A stretch of 64,000 nucleotides of DNA from Paraburkholderia tuberum STM678 (GCF_902833905.1 NZ_CADFGP010000025.1:47974-111973); one strand, 5' to 3'. Positions 1 to 9,460 are shown, numbered from the stretch's first letter. Notes: a model not told the origin generated them from the letters alone. Program-made: numbers and translations.

Positions 1-1173
1 ATCCCCCTCGCCATCAGCCTCGCCGCACGCGACATAATCGGCATCCGCAATGCGCCGGCCGTCGGGTTCGACTTCGGGATTTTCTGGGCTGCAGCCCGTG
101 TCGAGCTGGCGCACGGCGCGGCAGCGGTATTCTCACCTCGCTGGATGCAACCGCTAGAAGCCATGGTGCGCTCCTCGTCGCACTATGATTCCTGCCCTTA
201 TCCGCCGACGTTCCTGCTCGCCATTCGGCCACTGGGCTATTTGAGTTATCCGTGCGCCCTCGTCCTGTTCCTGGCACTCGGCATAGGTGTTTATTGCACT
301 ATCGCATTACGCATCGGCCGCCGCCTGGAACAAACACAGCGCCAGTCCATCTTGATCGCCGCGCTTGGCGGGATGCCGTTGGCTATCTTTGCGGGACAGA
401 ATACCCTCTTCACCGCCGCCGCCGCTGCCGCGGCGCTGGTACTGATGGACGGGGCGCCGATTTGCGCGGGTGCTTGCCTCGCCGTGCTCCTAGTCAAGCC
501 GCAACTGGGTGTGCTCTTCCCGATCGCCCTCATTTGCGGACGCCGCTGGAAGATGTTGCTCGCCACTATTTTCTTTTGCTCGGTATTTATGCTGTCGAGT
601 ATCGCGATACTAGGAATTGAGGCATGGTCTTCGTTTTTCTCGTACCTTCCCGTATTCAGACAAGCCGTCCTGCTGGATGGCCGGGATCATTGGTTCGGGA
701 TGCCAACATTATTCGCCGCCGCCAGACTCGCCGGTGCGCCCGTGGCAGTGGCTTACGCCGTTCAGGCGCTAGCGGCCATTCCCGCCGTGCTTGCCGTTGC
801 CTATCTTTGGCTCGTGAGCGCACGGTACGAATTGAGGGCTGCAGCCTTGCTCGTCGCCAGCCTGCTCGTACAACCCTATTTGATGACCTACGATCTCGCG
901 TGGCTCGGCTTTCCGGCGGCGATTCTAATACGCGATGCGGTAGCGGGCGGGCTAACGCGCTTGGACCGGCTCGCGCTTGGCGCGGTATGGTCAATGCCGG
1001 TATACGAGCTGATTGGCGCTACTTCTCGGTTGCCATTTCATCTGGCACCCGTCGCAATGATCCTGATGCTGACGGCGATCGTGCGACGGCATCGGACCTC
1101 GTATCGCCCCACGCAACGTCTTTCCGGGCTGGCGGATGAGCGCTCCGACCGTCTCGTCGAAACGTGCGGCTGA
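1..1173 (+). CDS. GT87-type (DUF2029) membrane glycosyltransferase, 5' end missing
   Basis: The reading frame is open from the first base of the window, so the N-terminus lies outside it. Many hydrophobic helices are visible. The N-terminal part reads GFDFGIFWAAARVELAHG followed by a YPPTFLL motif, which matches the paralogue at 2215-3495 (DYIAFWSASHLALQGH, YPPTFLL). Both resemble family 87 polyprenyl-phosphate-dependent sugar transferases of the inner membrane. The gene converges on the GT2 gene and overlaps its 3' end by about 155 bp. The sugar and acceptor cannot be read from sequence. Assignment to the family is fairly sure, the role is not. Confidence 0.75.
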   Translation: MPLAISLAARDIIGIRNAPAVGFDFGIFWAAARVELAHGAAAVFSPRWMQPLEAMVRSSSHYDSCPYPPTFLLAIRPLGYLSYPCALVLFLALGIGVYCTIALRIGRRLEQTQRQSILIAALGGMPLAIFAGQNTLFTAAAAAAALVLMDGAPICAGACLAVLLVKPQLGVLFPIALICGRRWKMLLATIFFCSVFMLSSIAILGIEAWSSFFSYLPVFRQAVLLDGRDHWFGMPTLFAAARLAGAPVAVAYAVQALAAIPAVLAVAYLWLVSARYELRAAALLVASLLVQPYLMTYDLAWLGFPAAILIRDAVAGGLTRLDRLALGAVWSMPVYELIGATSRLPFHLAPVAMILMLTAIVRRHRTSYRPTQRLSGLADERSDRLVETCG

Positions 1174-2215
1174 TGCGCTTTTTCCGTTGGAATCCGTGTG
1201 CACCCTCGACGAGACGCGCATCACGCACCGTTTGCGCAGCGCAATAACGTTGGCGAACGAGGTAAATCGGCCGTTGTTTCGACTCGTCATAAATCCGGCC
1301 GATGTATTCACCAATCACGCCGATACCGACGAATTGGATTCCACCTATGAACAGCACTGCCGAAAACAGCGATGCATAACCGGGTACGGGATTGCCGAAC
1401 AGCAACGTGCGCACGACCATGAACCCTCCGTATAAAAACGCGAGCATGGCAATCAATGCCCCGACGTAAGTCCAGGCACGTAGCGGAATCGTACTGAAGC
1501 CGGTAATGCCTTCGATCGCGTAGTTCCATAGGCGCCAACCCGAGAAACTCGAACGGCCCGCACTGCGCTGTGCTCTCTCGTAGTGGAGCGTTACGGCGGG
1601 AAAGCCTACCCACGCGAAGAGCCCTTTCATGAATCGACGCCGCTCCGGCAACCGACGCAGCGCTTCGACTACCTGTCGGTCCATCAACCTGAAGTCACCG
1701 ACATTCGGGGGGATCTTCACATTCGACAGGGCATTGTGAACGCGATAGAAGAGACTGGCCGTCACGCGCTTCGCAAACGAATCGCAACTGCGGTGGGCGC
1801 GACGCGCCAGTACGACCGGCGCACCGTCCTGCCAGCATTGGATCATGTCGGGAATCAACTCCGGCGGATCCTGCAGATCGGCATCAATGACGATAACGGC
1901 ATCGCCTCGCGCCTCGTCGAGTCCGGCCGTTAGCGCCGCCTCCTTGCCGAAATTACGCGTCAGGTCGAGCACGCGGATGCGCGCGTCCTCGGCGGCAGCC
2001 GCGAGCAACTGGTCGAGCGTGCCGTCCTGGCTGCCGTCGTTGATGCAAACGATTTCGAAATGAAACGCATGAAGAGGGGCGATGACGTTTCGTATTTGCG
2101 TGAAGAACAGATTGACCGCATCGCGCTCGTTATGAAACGGCGCGATGATCGAAATCAGCGGAACCCGCGGTCGCTTCGACAGATCTCGGATGTTGACGGA
2201 GGACATCGTGTTCAT
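1019..2215 (-). CDS. GT2 polyprenyl-phosphate glycosyltransferase (ArnC/GtrB/DPM1-like)
   Basis: This 398-residue protein has an N-terminal GT-A domain: nucleotide-binding start ISIIAPFHNE at about residue 21, CINDGSQDGT near 57, and the metal-binding VIDADLQDPPEL near 108. Two C-terminal membrane helices follow (about 245-310), ending in the family-typical EYIGRIYDE and PIYLVRQRY. Such enzymes load a sugar onto undecaprenyl phosphate. Here the protein continues for about 74 Arg-rich residues after RQRY; this tail runs antisense to the end of the convergent GT87 gene and is unlike the family. The start overlaps the stop of the upstream GT87 gene (TGATG), so the two are probably translationally coupled. 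It is the last gene of the tad operon. Confidence 0.85.
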   Translation of the reverse strand: MNTMSSVNIRDLSKRPRVPLISIIAPFHNERDAVNLFFTQIRNVIAPLHAFHFEIVCINDGSQDGTLDQLLAAAAEDARIRVLDLTRNFGKEAALTAGLDEARGDAVIVIDADLQDPPELIPDMIQCWQDGAPVVLARRAHRSCDSFAKRVTASLFYRVHNALSNVKIPPNVGDFRLMDRQVVEALRRLPERRRFMKGLFAWVGFPAVTLHYERAQRSAGRSSFSGWRLWNYAIEGITGFSTIPLRAWTYVGALIAMLAFLYGGFMVVRTLLFGNPVPGYASLFSAVLFIGGIQFVGIGVIGEYIGRIYDESKQRPIYLVRQRYCAAQTVRDARLVEGAHGFQRKKRISRTFRRDGRSAHPPARKDVAWGDTRSDAVARSPSASGSLRRVPDEMATEK

Positions 2216-3495
2216 CAGCAGATCCCCTTAACGAACGCGACACTGCTGCCCCCATTCACGCCGCGCCTCTCTTTGCTTACGCGCGTGACGAGCACCGCGA
2301 GGGTGAGTAGCGTAAGGATGGGCAGGAACTGGAAATGAACGCGGGGTACGACCAGTAGCCCCATTAGCGGAGCGAACCCGAGCAGTATTAGCCCCTCCCG
2401 CTCGTAACGCCGGAAACCGTGAGCCGACCCGAACCGGCCATACCAGGCAATGACGAGGCCATACCAGGTCAGGTCGTAATCGTAAAGGTATGGAGTGAAG
2501 GCCAGCGTCGCGCAGACGAGCGTCGCCGCGCGCAATTCGTGGGCGGCCGGCCGGGACCAAACGTAGACAACCGAAGCGACGGCCAAGCTCGCTGAAGCTG
2601 CCTGCAAGGCATAGGCGGCGGCGGCGGGCATGGACAACTGCCTTGCCAGCGCAAAAAACGTGGGAATGCGAGGCAGCAGCTTGCTGTCGGAAATGACGAT
2701 GCCCTGGATTTCCCCCATGCTATGCACGAAAGCGGCGAGTGTTTCCACACCGAACAATCCAACCGATATCGCGCTCAGCACGGCTGCGATCGATCCGGTT
2801 ACCACCAGAGTTCTCCACGAGCGCGAGCAGATCAGTGCAAGCGGAATCAGTACGGCGAGATGCGGCTTGATGCACAGCAGTCCTAGCGAAACGCCTGCCC
2901 AGACCGAACGCCGCGGCAATAGTGCGAGTCCGGATCCCATAAGTGAGGCGGTCAGCAGGCCGTTCTGTCCCGACAGTGCCGAAATGATCACTCCTGGGAA
3001 AGCCAGTGCGAGCAAGGCCGAAATCTTGCCCGGCACGATCGAGTTGATGGCTACGACGAACGCTATGAGCGTCAGTCCAAAAAAGAGCCAGGCCGAAGGC
3101 TCGTAAGGAAGCAGCGCTGCAGGGTAGAGAAACAACAGGAATGTCGGCGGATACAACCAGGGCAAGGTGCCCTTCAGATCAGGTAGCACAGCTTTTTCCA
3201 CGGCTCCCAGCAGCTTCGCGCTGTACACATGGGCGGCGTGTCCTTGCAGCGCCAGATGGGAAGCACTCCAGAACGCGATGTAGTCTCGCGCATTGTTGCC
3301 GAAAGACAACTGGTGCCGCCAGTTTTCGCGAAACACTTGCACTGCTGGCACAAGGACGTAAATCAGCAGCAATGCGCCTGCGTAGACGTATAGACGTTGC
3401 CGTGTCAGCCAATGCGACCGCTGGCTCGCGCGGTCGCTTGCATTCCTTTTCGGGACCGCGAGTTCTTCGATCGATGCATTGTCCGATATCGTCAT
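2215..3495 (-). CDS. GT87-type (DUF2029) membrane glycosyltransferase coupled to tadG
   Basis: I chose the ATG at 3495 (MTISDNAS, 426 residues) because it forms an ATGA overlap with the tadG stop and has a GAGG upstream; a longer frame would run into tadG. About ten hydrophobic segments follow a cytoplasmic N-terminus of some 35 residues. The periplasmic-loop motif DYIAFWSASHLALQGH with YPPTFLLFLYP is typical of DUF2029 proteins, which transfer sugars from polyprenyl phosphate donors on the outer face of the inner membrane. It pairs with the downstream GT2 gene, which could make the lipid-linked donor. Coupling to tadG suggests, but does not show, a role in decorating the pilus or its surroundings. 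Confidence 0.8.
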   Translation of the reverse strand: MTISDNASIEELAVPKRNASDRASQRSHWLTRQRLYVYAGALLLIYVLVPAVQVFRENWRHQLSFGNNARDYIAFWSASHLALQGHAAHVYSAKLLGAVEKAVLPDLKGTLPWLYPPTFLLFLYPAALLPYEPSAWLFFGLTLIAFVVAINSIVPGKISALLALAFPGVIISALSGQNGLLTASLMGSGLALLPRRSVWAGVSLGLLCIKPHLAVLIPLALICSRSWRTLVVTGSIAAVLSAISVGLFGVETLAAFVHSMGEIQGIVISDSKLLPRIPTFFALARQLSMPAAAAYALQAASASLAVASVVYVWSRPAAHELRAATLVCATLAFTPYLYDYDLTWYGLVIAWYGRFGSAHGFRRYEREGLILLGFAPLMGLLVVPRVHFQFLPILTLLTLAVLVTRVSKERRGVNGGSSVAFVKGIC

Positions 3496-5348
3496 TGCTG
3501 GAGCCTCAGAATGCCGATGTTCGATGCGATCTGCTGGAAGACCGAATTTAGCGCCGAGTTGCTGGATGCGGTGTAGTAGTCGCCTGGCGACGCGCACGAC
3601 TGCAACCCTGTATTGGCCGCGGCCCCCGATCCGAACGCGATCGTATAGATCGTGATGCCTGCGTTTTTGATCGCGGTGCAGACCCCCACCTGATAGGAGT
3701 TGATGTCGTTCAGGTTGATCGTGCCGCTCGCCAGCGTGCCGCTGCTGTAATCCGTGCTCGCCACGGATGGAGCGTGAAGGCTATTCGTGCCGACTCCGGA
3801 CAACCCGTTGAAATGCGTGACCTCCTGGCCCGGAACGTAGCTCGCACTGACGTCGTTCTGCCCGTCCGTCATCAGGATCAGCACGCGCTGCAGGCCCATC
3901 GTGCTCTCCGATAACGGCAGAGGGGTGGTGATGGTCGAACGTTGCTTCCAGGTGCCGGCCCAGCTCGAAGACAGCATGCGCCATCCCCACGATAACCCGA
4001 GCGGAATGATCGTACTACCCGCTGGCTGCATCGCGGCGATTGCATTGGTCAGTTGCGTCTGGTCGTTGGTCAGGAACGTCACTGGCGTACCAATGCACAG
4101 ATTGTTCTGGTTCAACGTATAAGCGCTATTGGTCGACGTTTGGTCCCATTGGCTGACCGGAAGTGTCGAACTGGTCGTGGTGCACGTGCCTTCTGATCCG
4201 GATCCGACTGTCGAGGGAACCCCCGAGATCGTGGAAGTCGTGCAGGTTGTCTGCTGTTTCGACTTCGTTTTGGTATAGACCGTGAGCCCCGTGGACGGCA
4301 CGTTGTAGTAGTAAGGCGTGAACTGCAAATAGGGCGACGTCGACGACGCCGTCGTCGAGGACGGCGAATAGGCTGCCGCGGCCAGATTACCGCTGCTGTC
4401 CCGCGGCTCTGCGGCGCAACCGCCCCACCCGCTACCACTCCACGCCCACGTCGAACCCGACAGGCTAACCGTCGGCGTACCGCTCATCGACACGCCGGTC
4501 GAGTTGTAGCTGAACGTCTGCTTGAGCCACGTCCCCGTACTCAGCGATGCGGAAATCGTCGCGCTGTTCGCTCCCTGCCATGACGGGGTCTTGCCGACGT
4601 TAACCGTGCTGGCAAATGGCACGATTCCGATGTAGTACTGCGACGATCCCGACTGGCCGAACAGTTGTGTCAACAGGTTATTGGCTGCAGTCTTCAGTCC
4701 ATAAATCTTTTCCTGCGAGAGGGTGCTCGCGCTACCGCCGCTTGGCGTCTGGGCCATCGACCCCGTGTTGTCCAGCACCAGCGCCAGTTCCAGTTCAGTT
4801 TGCGGATTACGCGCTACCTCGTTTGAAGCGGCGACCTGCATGTCGTTGCTACCCGTCGACCCGGTGCTGGTGCCGGTGTTCTTCGATGCCAGGAACGCCG
4901 GCATCATCAACGGCAATTCGCCCGTCGCGGAAAGCTGCACCAGTTGGCCACCGCCGTTGCTGCTTGGGTTATTCGCGCAGGTCGCATTGAAATTGCTGCT
5001 CGAAAGCAGCAGATCGAGATAGCCGTCCGGCATGTTCGTGCTGTAATACTTGAGCGCATCGTTCTTCCACGCGGCGAGGGTCGTCGGACAGGCCGTGCTC
5101 GCATAGTGGCCCATGTCCATCGAAGCCGAAAGATTCGCCACGTCGAGTGCGGACTGCATACGAGCCTGCGAAATTGCGTAGCGTCCCAGGTCGATCGATA
5201 TCGACAACGCACCGAGCATCATGCTGGCGCTGACGGCGAACATCAGCGAAACCGCTCCGCGATCTGCGCCGGCAAAAAATTCGCGGCATCGCGCGAACAC
5301 GGCGGCATCGCGCAGGCGAGCGGTACAAACAGCGGTAGCTAGATTCAT
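3492..5348 (-). CDS. tadG: TadG-like pilus-associated protein with von Willebrand A domain
   Basis: The N-terminus has the DRGAVSLMFAVSASMML segment, a prepilin-like hydrophobic stretch also called a Flp-type TadE/G leader. A von Willebrand A domain follows with a MIDAS-type DNTGSM motif (LALVLDNTGSM) and later MTDGQND. The protein is rich in Ser and Thr. I use the ATG at 5348 (618 residues; GGGGACAATC precedes it) rather than an in-frame GTG at 5396. TadG proteins are exported or membrane-anchored accessory factors of Flp pilus assembly. It lies directly after the TadE and TadF pseudopilin genes. Confidence 0.88.
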   Translation of the reverse strand: MNLATAVCTARLRDAAVFARCREFFAGADRGAVSLMFAVSASMMLGALSISIDLGRYAISQARMQSALDVANLSASMDMGHYASTACPTTLAAWKNDALKYYSTNMPDGYLDLLLSSSNFNATCANNPSSNGGGQLVQLSATGELPLMMPAFLASKNTGTSTGSTGSNDMQVAASNEVARNPQTELELALVLDNTGSMAQTPSGGSASTLSQEKIYGLKTAANNLLTQLFGQSGSSQYYIGIVPFASTVNVGKTPSWQGANSATISASLSTGTWLKQTFSYNSTGVSMSGTPTVSLSGSTWAWSGSGWGGCAAEPRDSSGNLAAAAYSPSSTTASSTSPYLQFTPYYYNVPSTGLTVYTKTKSKQQTTCTTSTISGVPSTVGSGSEGTCTTTSSTLPVSQWDQTSTNSAYTLNQNNLCIGTPVTFLTNDQTQLTNAIAAMQPAGSTIIPLGLSWGWRMLSSSWAGTWKQRSTITTPLPLSESTMGLQRVLILMTDGQNDVSASYVPGQEVTHFNGLSGVGTNSLHAPSVASTDYSSGTLASGTINLNDINSYQVGVCTAIKNAGITIYTIAFGSGAAANTGLQSCASPGDYYTASSNSALNSVFQQIASNIGILRLQQ

Positions 5349-5399
5349 GATTGTCCCCGGTACCTCGCGCGAGCGCTGGCTTATCGAAGGTGGCACCTG

Positions 5400-6128
5400 T
5401 CAGGAGCCCACGATGATCGTCGAGCCCGGACAGCCTGCCGACAAACCACTTCCCGCTGCGACGGCAGCGCCGGTCGTGTCAATCAACGGCATCGAGGTCC
5501 AGTTCAGCACGCGCTGCCGCGCATAGATCCGCCGATAGAGCACGGTCGAACCCGGAGCGCCGGGCCAGAACGAGGAGAGCAGAGGAAACGGGTTGTAGCG
5601 GTAGAAAACCTCGACTACGAGCGCGGCGTCGCCTTGATAGAACGGCCAGGTGGACGGCAGAACATTGCTGGTCGTGACCTGGGATTTCATGGCTGAGGTC
5701 GAGTTGGCCTCGGCCTGCCAGCAGATGGTCGGCTTACCGCTGGTCAGCGACGGCGTGCCGACCACGTTCAAGCCGCAGTTGTTTTCCGAAGACGACTTGT
5801 CACAAACGGAAGTGACGATGACGTTGCCGTTCGCCGTCAGTGTATCGGGACTGGCGAGCAGGTTCGCGTCCGCCCATAACGAGCCGAGGCTGTTCGCATT
5901 GGTCGTGCCGGATTGATCCGTCACATTCTGCATCTGCCCGAGCGAATTGGCGAGCGCGAACGCCGCATGCTCCACCATGCTCACTGCGCGCAGGTACAGA
6001 TACACCTCGGTGAAGCCGAATAGCATGAACATCATCACCGGCACGATGATGACCACTTCGAGCGCCGCCACCCCGCGTGAGCGGCGCCGTGCGAGCCCGT
6101 TTCTCCGGGCACTCGTTAACTTGTGCAT
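5400..6128 (-). CDS. tadF: TadF/TadE-type pseudopilin
   Basis: The 242-residue protein begins MHKLTSARRNG. It carries the pseudopilin processing motif SRGVAALEV, where cleavage after Gly leaves Glu at +5, followed by the hydrophobic VVIIVPVMMFMLFGFTEVYLYL. The rest is a predicted periplasmic domain with two Cys pairs. The start lies 13 bp inside the end of tadE, in another frame, so the two are probably coupled. The frame is also open upstream into tadD, but that part is antisense noise of the correct tadD and tadE frames. TadE/F minor pseudopilins are processed by the prepilin peptidase and needed for pilus formation. Confidence 0.85.
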   Translation of the reverse strand: MHKLTSARRNGLARRRSRGVAALEVVIIVPVMMFMLFGFTEVYLYLRAVSMVEHAAFALANSLGQMQNVTDQSGTTNANSLGSLWADANLLASPDTLTANGNVIVTSVCDKSSSENNCGLNVVGTPSLTSGKPTICWQAEANSTSAMKSQVTTSNVLPSTWPFYQGDAALVVEVFYRYNPFPLLSSFWPGAPGSTVLYRRIYARQRVLNWTSMPLIDTTGAAVAAGSGLSAGCPGSTIIVGS

Positions 6129-6634
6129 TCTTCGTTCTGGACAATGTAGTTGCGCTGGAAATTCAGCGTGGGCATGCCGAACCACGATGCCAGCCCTGTA
6201 AAGGCCGGCATGGTGACCTGAATGGTGTACATCTCCACGTCGCCGCAGTTGCCCGGCCCGTTGGCCGCTTTGTAGGTGGATGAACCGAAGTTGCTGAAGG
6301 CCACGTAGTCGAGTTGGGTCACCGTCACGGTCGCGCCAACGTTCTTCCACGTCCCCAGGTACTGCGTCGCGATCTGCTCCGCCTGCGTCGCGCGCGTGCC
6401 AGTGGCAGGCGCGGTCATCGTCAGTCCGGCTCGCGAAGCCGCTTGGGCCGCGATCTGCACGGTCACGTCGACGGTCATATCGAGCGCGAACTCGATCGTA
6501 GCGATGAACAGAAAAAATATGGGCAGCGAGGCGAGCGCGAATTCGATCGCGCTTGCACCGCGCTCGTCCCGCGGCAAAGTCCGCAGACGCCGCCAGGCAG
6601 AGAGGCAGGGCCAGGAGCGGACAGATCGCTTCAT
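6116..6634 (-). CDS. tadE: TadE-type pseudopilin
   Basis: This 172-residue protein has a basic N-terminus, then ERGASAIEFALASLPIFFLF: a prepilin peptidase site after Gly with Glu at +5 and a hydrophobic helix. The remainder is the predicted periplasmic domain. The start overlaps the tadD stop by 4 bp (ATGA), and the end overlaps tadF. TadE is a minor pilin-like component of the Tad secretion machine, processed by CpaA/TadV. Size and motif fit the family. Confidence 0.88.
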   Translation of the reverse strand: MKRSVRSWPCLSAWRRLRTLPRDERGASAIEFALASLPIFFLFIATIEFALDMTVDVTVQIAAQAASRAGLTMTAPATGTRATQAEQIATQYLGTWKNVGATVTVTQLDYVAFSNFGSSTYKAANGPGNCGDVEMYTIQVTMPAFTGLASWFGMPTLNFQRNYIVQNEECTS

Positions 6635-7509
6635 TGCGCCTTTTTCTCCGTCGCGAGGGAGGTTCTGCCCGGGCCCGCCGGATTGCCTTGCACTTCGGCC
6701 AGACGCATGCGCTGCATCGCGTAATAGCGGAGATTGTCCTGTGTTGATTTTTTCGGCAGATCGGCGTCCAGAATTTTCTCGGCAGCTTCGTTGTTGCCGA
6801 GCATGCCGTAGGCCATCGCGAGATTCTGGCGCGCCTCGGCCGGAGCGGCGGGAAAACGTGTGACGTCGAGCAGCACGTTCGCACCCTCGCGCGGCTTGCC
6901 CGCCACCACCAGAGAGAGCCCCAGATCGGTCTGCAGTCGCGGGTCACCTGGATTGTCGAGCAGTGCGTTGCGCAAGACCGCCTGGGCTTCGTCGTGGTGT
7001 CCCTGCATGTCGAGCGCGGTTCCGAGCCCCGCTGCCGCCATCGGATCATTCGGCGACTGCGCGAGCACGCGCCGGTAATCTGCGACGGCATCGCCCAGCC
7101 GTCGTTGCCGGATGGCCACGCGAGCATTGCCCGTCATGGCCGGCAGCGCGTTCGGATCGAGCGACAACGCCTTGTTGTAGTAGACATTCGCTCGCGTATA
7201 GTCGCCCTGCGCATACAGCGTATCGCCCAGGCCCGTCAGGCCCGGCACGGAATCCGGATTGGACTGGACGATCTGCATGTAAATGGTGGTGGCCAGATCG
7301 ACATTGCCCGACTCCAGCGCGGCCTCTGCCACATGCAGTTCCCCTTTGAGGCTCAGCGTAGCCGGGCTGGAAACGGGCGCAACCGGCCCGAAACTTTGCT
7401 TGACCGTGGTCGTGCAGGCCGCCAGTATCAGCAGCGACACGGCGGCACCAAGCCTGCACGCCGCGGCGCCGGAAATCAAAGCGGCTGGAAGTGAGCGAGT
7501 GAGTTTCAT
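6631..7509 (-). CDS. tadD: TadD-like TPR lipoprotein
   Basis: The 292-residue product has a signal peptide ending in a lipobox (LLILAAC, Cys near residue 32), so it should be an outer-membrane lipoprotein facing the periplasm. Residues about 55-270 hold tandem tetratricopeptide repeats, visible in segments such as GLGDTLYAQGDYTRANVYYNKALSLDP. TadD is thought to help the secretin CpaC assemble, as TPR pilotins do. The gene overlaps tadC upstream by 4 bp and tadE downstream by 4 bp. Confidence 0.88.
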   Translation of the reverse strand: MKLTRSLPAALISGAAACRLGAAVSLLILAACTTTVKQSFGPVAPVSSPATLSLKGELHVAEAALESGNVDLATTIYMQIVQSNPDSVPGLTGLGDTLYAQGDYTRANVYYNKALSLDPNALPAMTGNARVAIRQRRLGDAVADYRRVLAQSPNDPMAAAGLGTALDMQGHHDEAQAVLRNALLDNPGDPRLQTDLGLSLVVAGKPREGANVLLDVTRFPAAPAEARQNLAMAYGMLGNNEAAEKILDADLPKKSTQDNLRYYAMQRMRLAEVQGNPAGPGRTSLATEKKAQ

Positions 7510-8477
7510 GTCAAGTGCTTGAGTGAAGTGGCGAGTTGCATGATGGCCGGCCCGGCGGAAATTGCGACCACGGCCGGTAGGATGAACAGCATCATCGGCA
7601 CGACCATCTTCGGCGCGAGCTTGGCTGCGGTTTCCTCGATACGCACGATATGGGCGGTACGCTCGATGCGCGAGAGCGTGCGCAGTGCCTGCGAAATGGG
7701 CGTGCCATAGCGCATCGATTGGGTCAGCGTCGAGATCAGCGCGCGTACCGGCGGCACGTCGACACGGTCGGCCATGGCTTGAAGCGCGCGCGCGCCGTCG
7801 CCGGAAAGATGCAGTTCGTCGGCGGTCAGCGCGAGTTCCGATGCCAGCGCCGGGCAGATCAGCGCCATCTCCTGGGCGACGCGACGCAGCGCTACACCGA
7901 GGCTATTGCCCGCATTGGTGCAAATGACGAACAGATCGAGCGCGTCAGGAAAATACGCGAGGATCTGCTTTCGCCGCCGGCGCGCGTACATGTCCAGCGC
8001 GTATTCCGGCACGATCATCCCGAACACGAATGCCGCCAACATCATCAGCACGCGGATCGCCACGACATGGCCGAGCGCGAACAGATCGGCTACCCACAGC
8101 ACAACCAACGCGGCCCACAGCACGCCGGAGACGAATTTCAGTGCGATCAGGGTCGGCACGGCATTGGGACCGCGAAAACCCGCCTTGACCAGATCCCGTG
8201 CCAGCTTCAGCCGCTGATCGGACGTGAAGAGCGGCATGCGTTCACCGAACCGGATCAATGACGCCACGACACGGCGGACGAACACGAAGCCATTTTTCGA
8301 CGGGTCGTTGCCCGAGGAAGCGGCTCCCGTAGCAGCGCCCACACTCACCTCGCGTACCCGTTCCGCAATCCGGCCTCGATACCCGCCCCGGTTAAACGCC
8401 CACCACAGGACGAGCGCACCCAGCAGCAGCAGCAGCATCAACAGATTGGCCAGCTGATCAATACGCATCGTGCTCAT
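7506..8477 (-). CDS. tadC: TadC-type inner-membrane platform protein
   Basis: I use the ATG at 8477 (MSTMRIDQ, 323 residues), which forms an ATGA overlap with tadB; the longer frame upstream is antisense to nothing and simply shadows tadB. The protein has an N-terminal helix, central helices and a type II secretion F domain near the C-terminus (ALDLFVICTNAGNSLGVALRRVAQE, then MRYGTPISQALRTLSRIE). TadC and TadB form the membrane platform that couples the CpaF ATPase to pilin extraction. Confidence 0.9.
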   Translation of the reverse strand: MSTMRIDQLANLLMLLLLLGALVLWWAFNRGGYRGRIAERVREVSVGAATGAASSGNDPSKNGFVFVRRVVASLIRFGERMPLFTSDQRLKLARDLVKAGFRGPNAVPTLIALKFVSGVLWAALVVLWVADLFALGHVVAIRVLMMLAAFVFGMIVPEYALDMYARRRRKQILAYFPDALDLFVICTNAGNSLGVALRRVAQEMALICPALASELALTADELHLSGDGARALQAMADRVDVPPVRALISTLTQSMRYGTPISQALRTLSRIERTAHIVRIEETAAKLAPKMVVPMMLFILPAVVAISAGPAIMQLATSLKHLT

Positions 8478-9460
8478 CGCGAGGTATCCAGGTTGGCGAT
8501 CTTGTTGATGACTGCAACGCCCGCGACGATCGCCGTCACGGCGAAGGTCAGAATGGAATGGCCGGTCGGCGTGGTGAACAGCAGCATGATGTAGGCGCGA
8601 TTCAACATGTACAGCGACACCACGATGAGAACGGGAATGGCTGCCAGGATCTTGACCGTGATCCGCGTCTCCGCCGTCAACGCTTTGGTCTTCTGACGAA
8701 TTTCGCGGCGGGCACGCACTATCCCAGCCAGGTTCTCGAGCGTTTCGCCCAGTTGTCCGCCCGTTTCGCGCTGCAGCAGCAAGCACACGCAAAAAAAGGA
8801 AAAATCGGCCACGTGAACGCGATGTACCGCCGCGCTCAGCACTTCCCCCAGATCCATCCCGAGCTGGAGCGAATCGCCAATGCGCTTGAACTCGCCGGCC
8901 AGTGGCTGTGTTGACTCCTGAGCCACCATGGGCAATACCTTGACCACGGGAATCCCGGCGCGCACCGCACGCACGATCATGTCGATCGCATCCGGCAACG
9001 CTGCCAGAAAGCCTTCACGGAAACGGTCGACGAACATCTGGTAGATGCGCTGCGCGGCGAACACAGGCAACGCGAGCGCAAGCAGGATCTGGACAATGGC
9101 TGGTGTCGACGTGAACCGCGGGATCGCCAGTGCCACACCCAATGCGACGATGCTGCCGGCTATCACGACTGGCAGCCCGCGCGGCGCGACCGTGCGCAAG
9201 CGGTCGCGCCGCGCACGAAGCCACGCGATCACGATATGTGTCTCTTCAGCGTGGCCTAACGCATGCCCTTTGATAATCGCTTGTACGTCGCTCGAAGCCG
9301 TCGCGCCAAACGCTGTTTCCGCAGGCATCGCCGCGATGCGTGCGCGGATCAACGCATCGGGGCGCTGATTGCGCAGGTCCTGCCAGACCATATGCATGAT
9401 GCCGATGATCACCGCACAGAGGAAAGCGGCGATCGTGGCGAGGTTGACGATCGCGCTCAC
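8474..9460 (-). CDS. tadB: TadB-type inner-membrane platform protein
   Basis: The 328-residue protein starts at a GTG that overlaps the cpaF stop (GTGA); GGAGG stands at a proper distance upstream. It has an N-terminal helix, two central helices, and a type II secretion F domain (DAIDMIVRAVRAGIPVVKVLPMVAQES, then LQRETGGQLGETLENLAGIVR). The C-terminal helices complete the platform fold. Together with TadC it forms the inner-membrane part of the pilus motor. Confidence 0.9.
   Translation of the reverse strand: MSAIVNLATIAAFLCAVIIGIMHMVWQDLRNQRPDALIRARIAAMPAETAFGATASSDVQAIIKGHALGHAEETHIVIAWLRARRDRLRTVAPRGLPVVIAGSIVALGVALAIPRFTSTPAIVQILLALALPVFAAQRIYQMFVDRFREGFLAALPDAIDMIVRAVRAGIPVVKVLPMVAQESTQPLAGEFKRIGDSLQLGMDLGEVLSAAVHRVHVADFSFFCVCLLLQRETGGQLGETLENLAGIVRARREIRQKTKALTAETRITVKILAAIPVLIVVSLYMLNRAYIMLLFTTPTGHSILTFAVTAIVAGVAVINKIANLDTSR

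Noticed and set aside
5400..7127. 575-codon frame reaching upstream of tadF
   Set aside because: Only the last 242 codons are tadF; the front part is a shifted reading of tadD and tadE.
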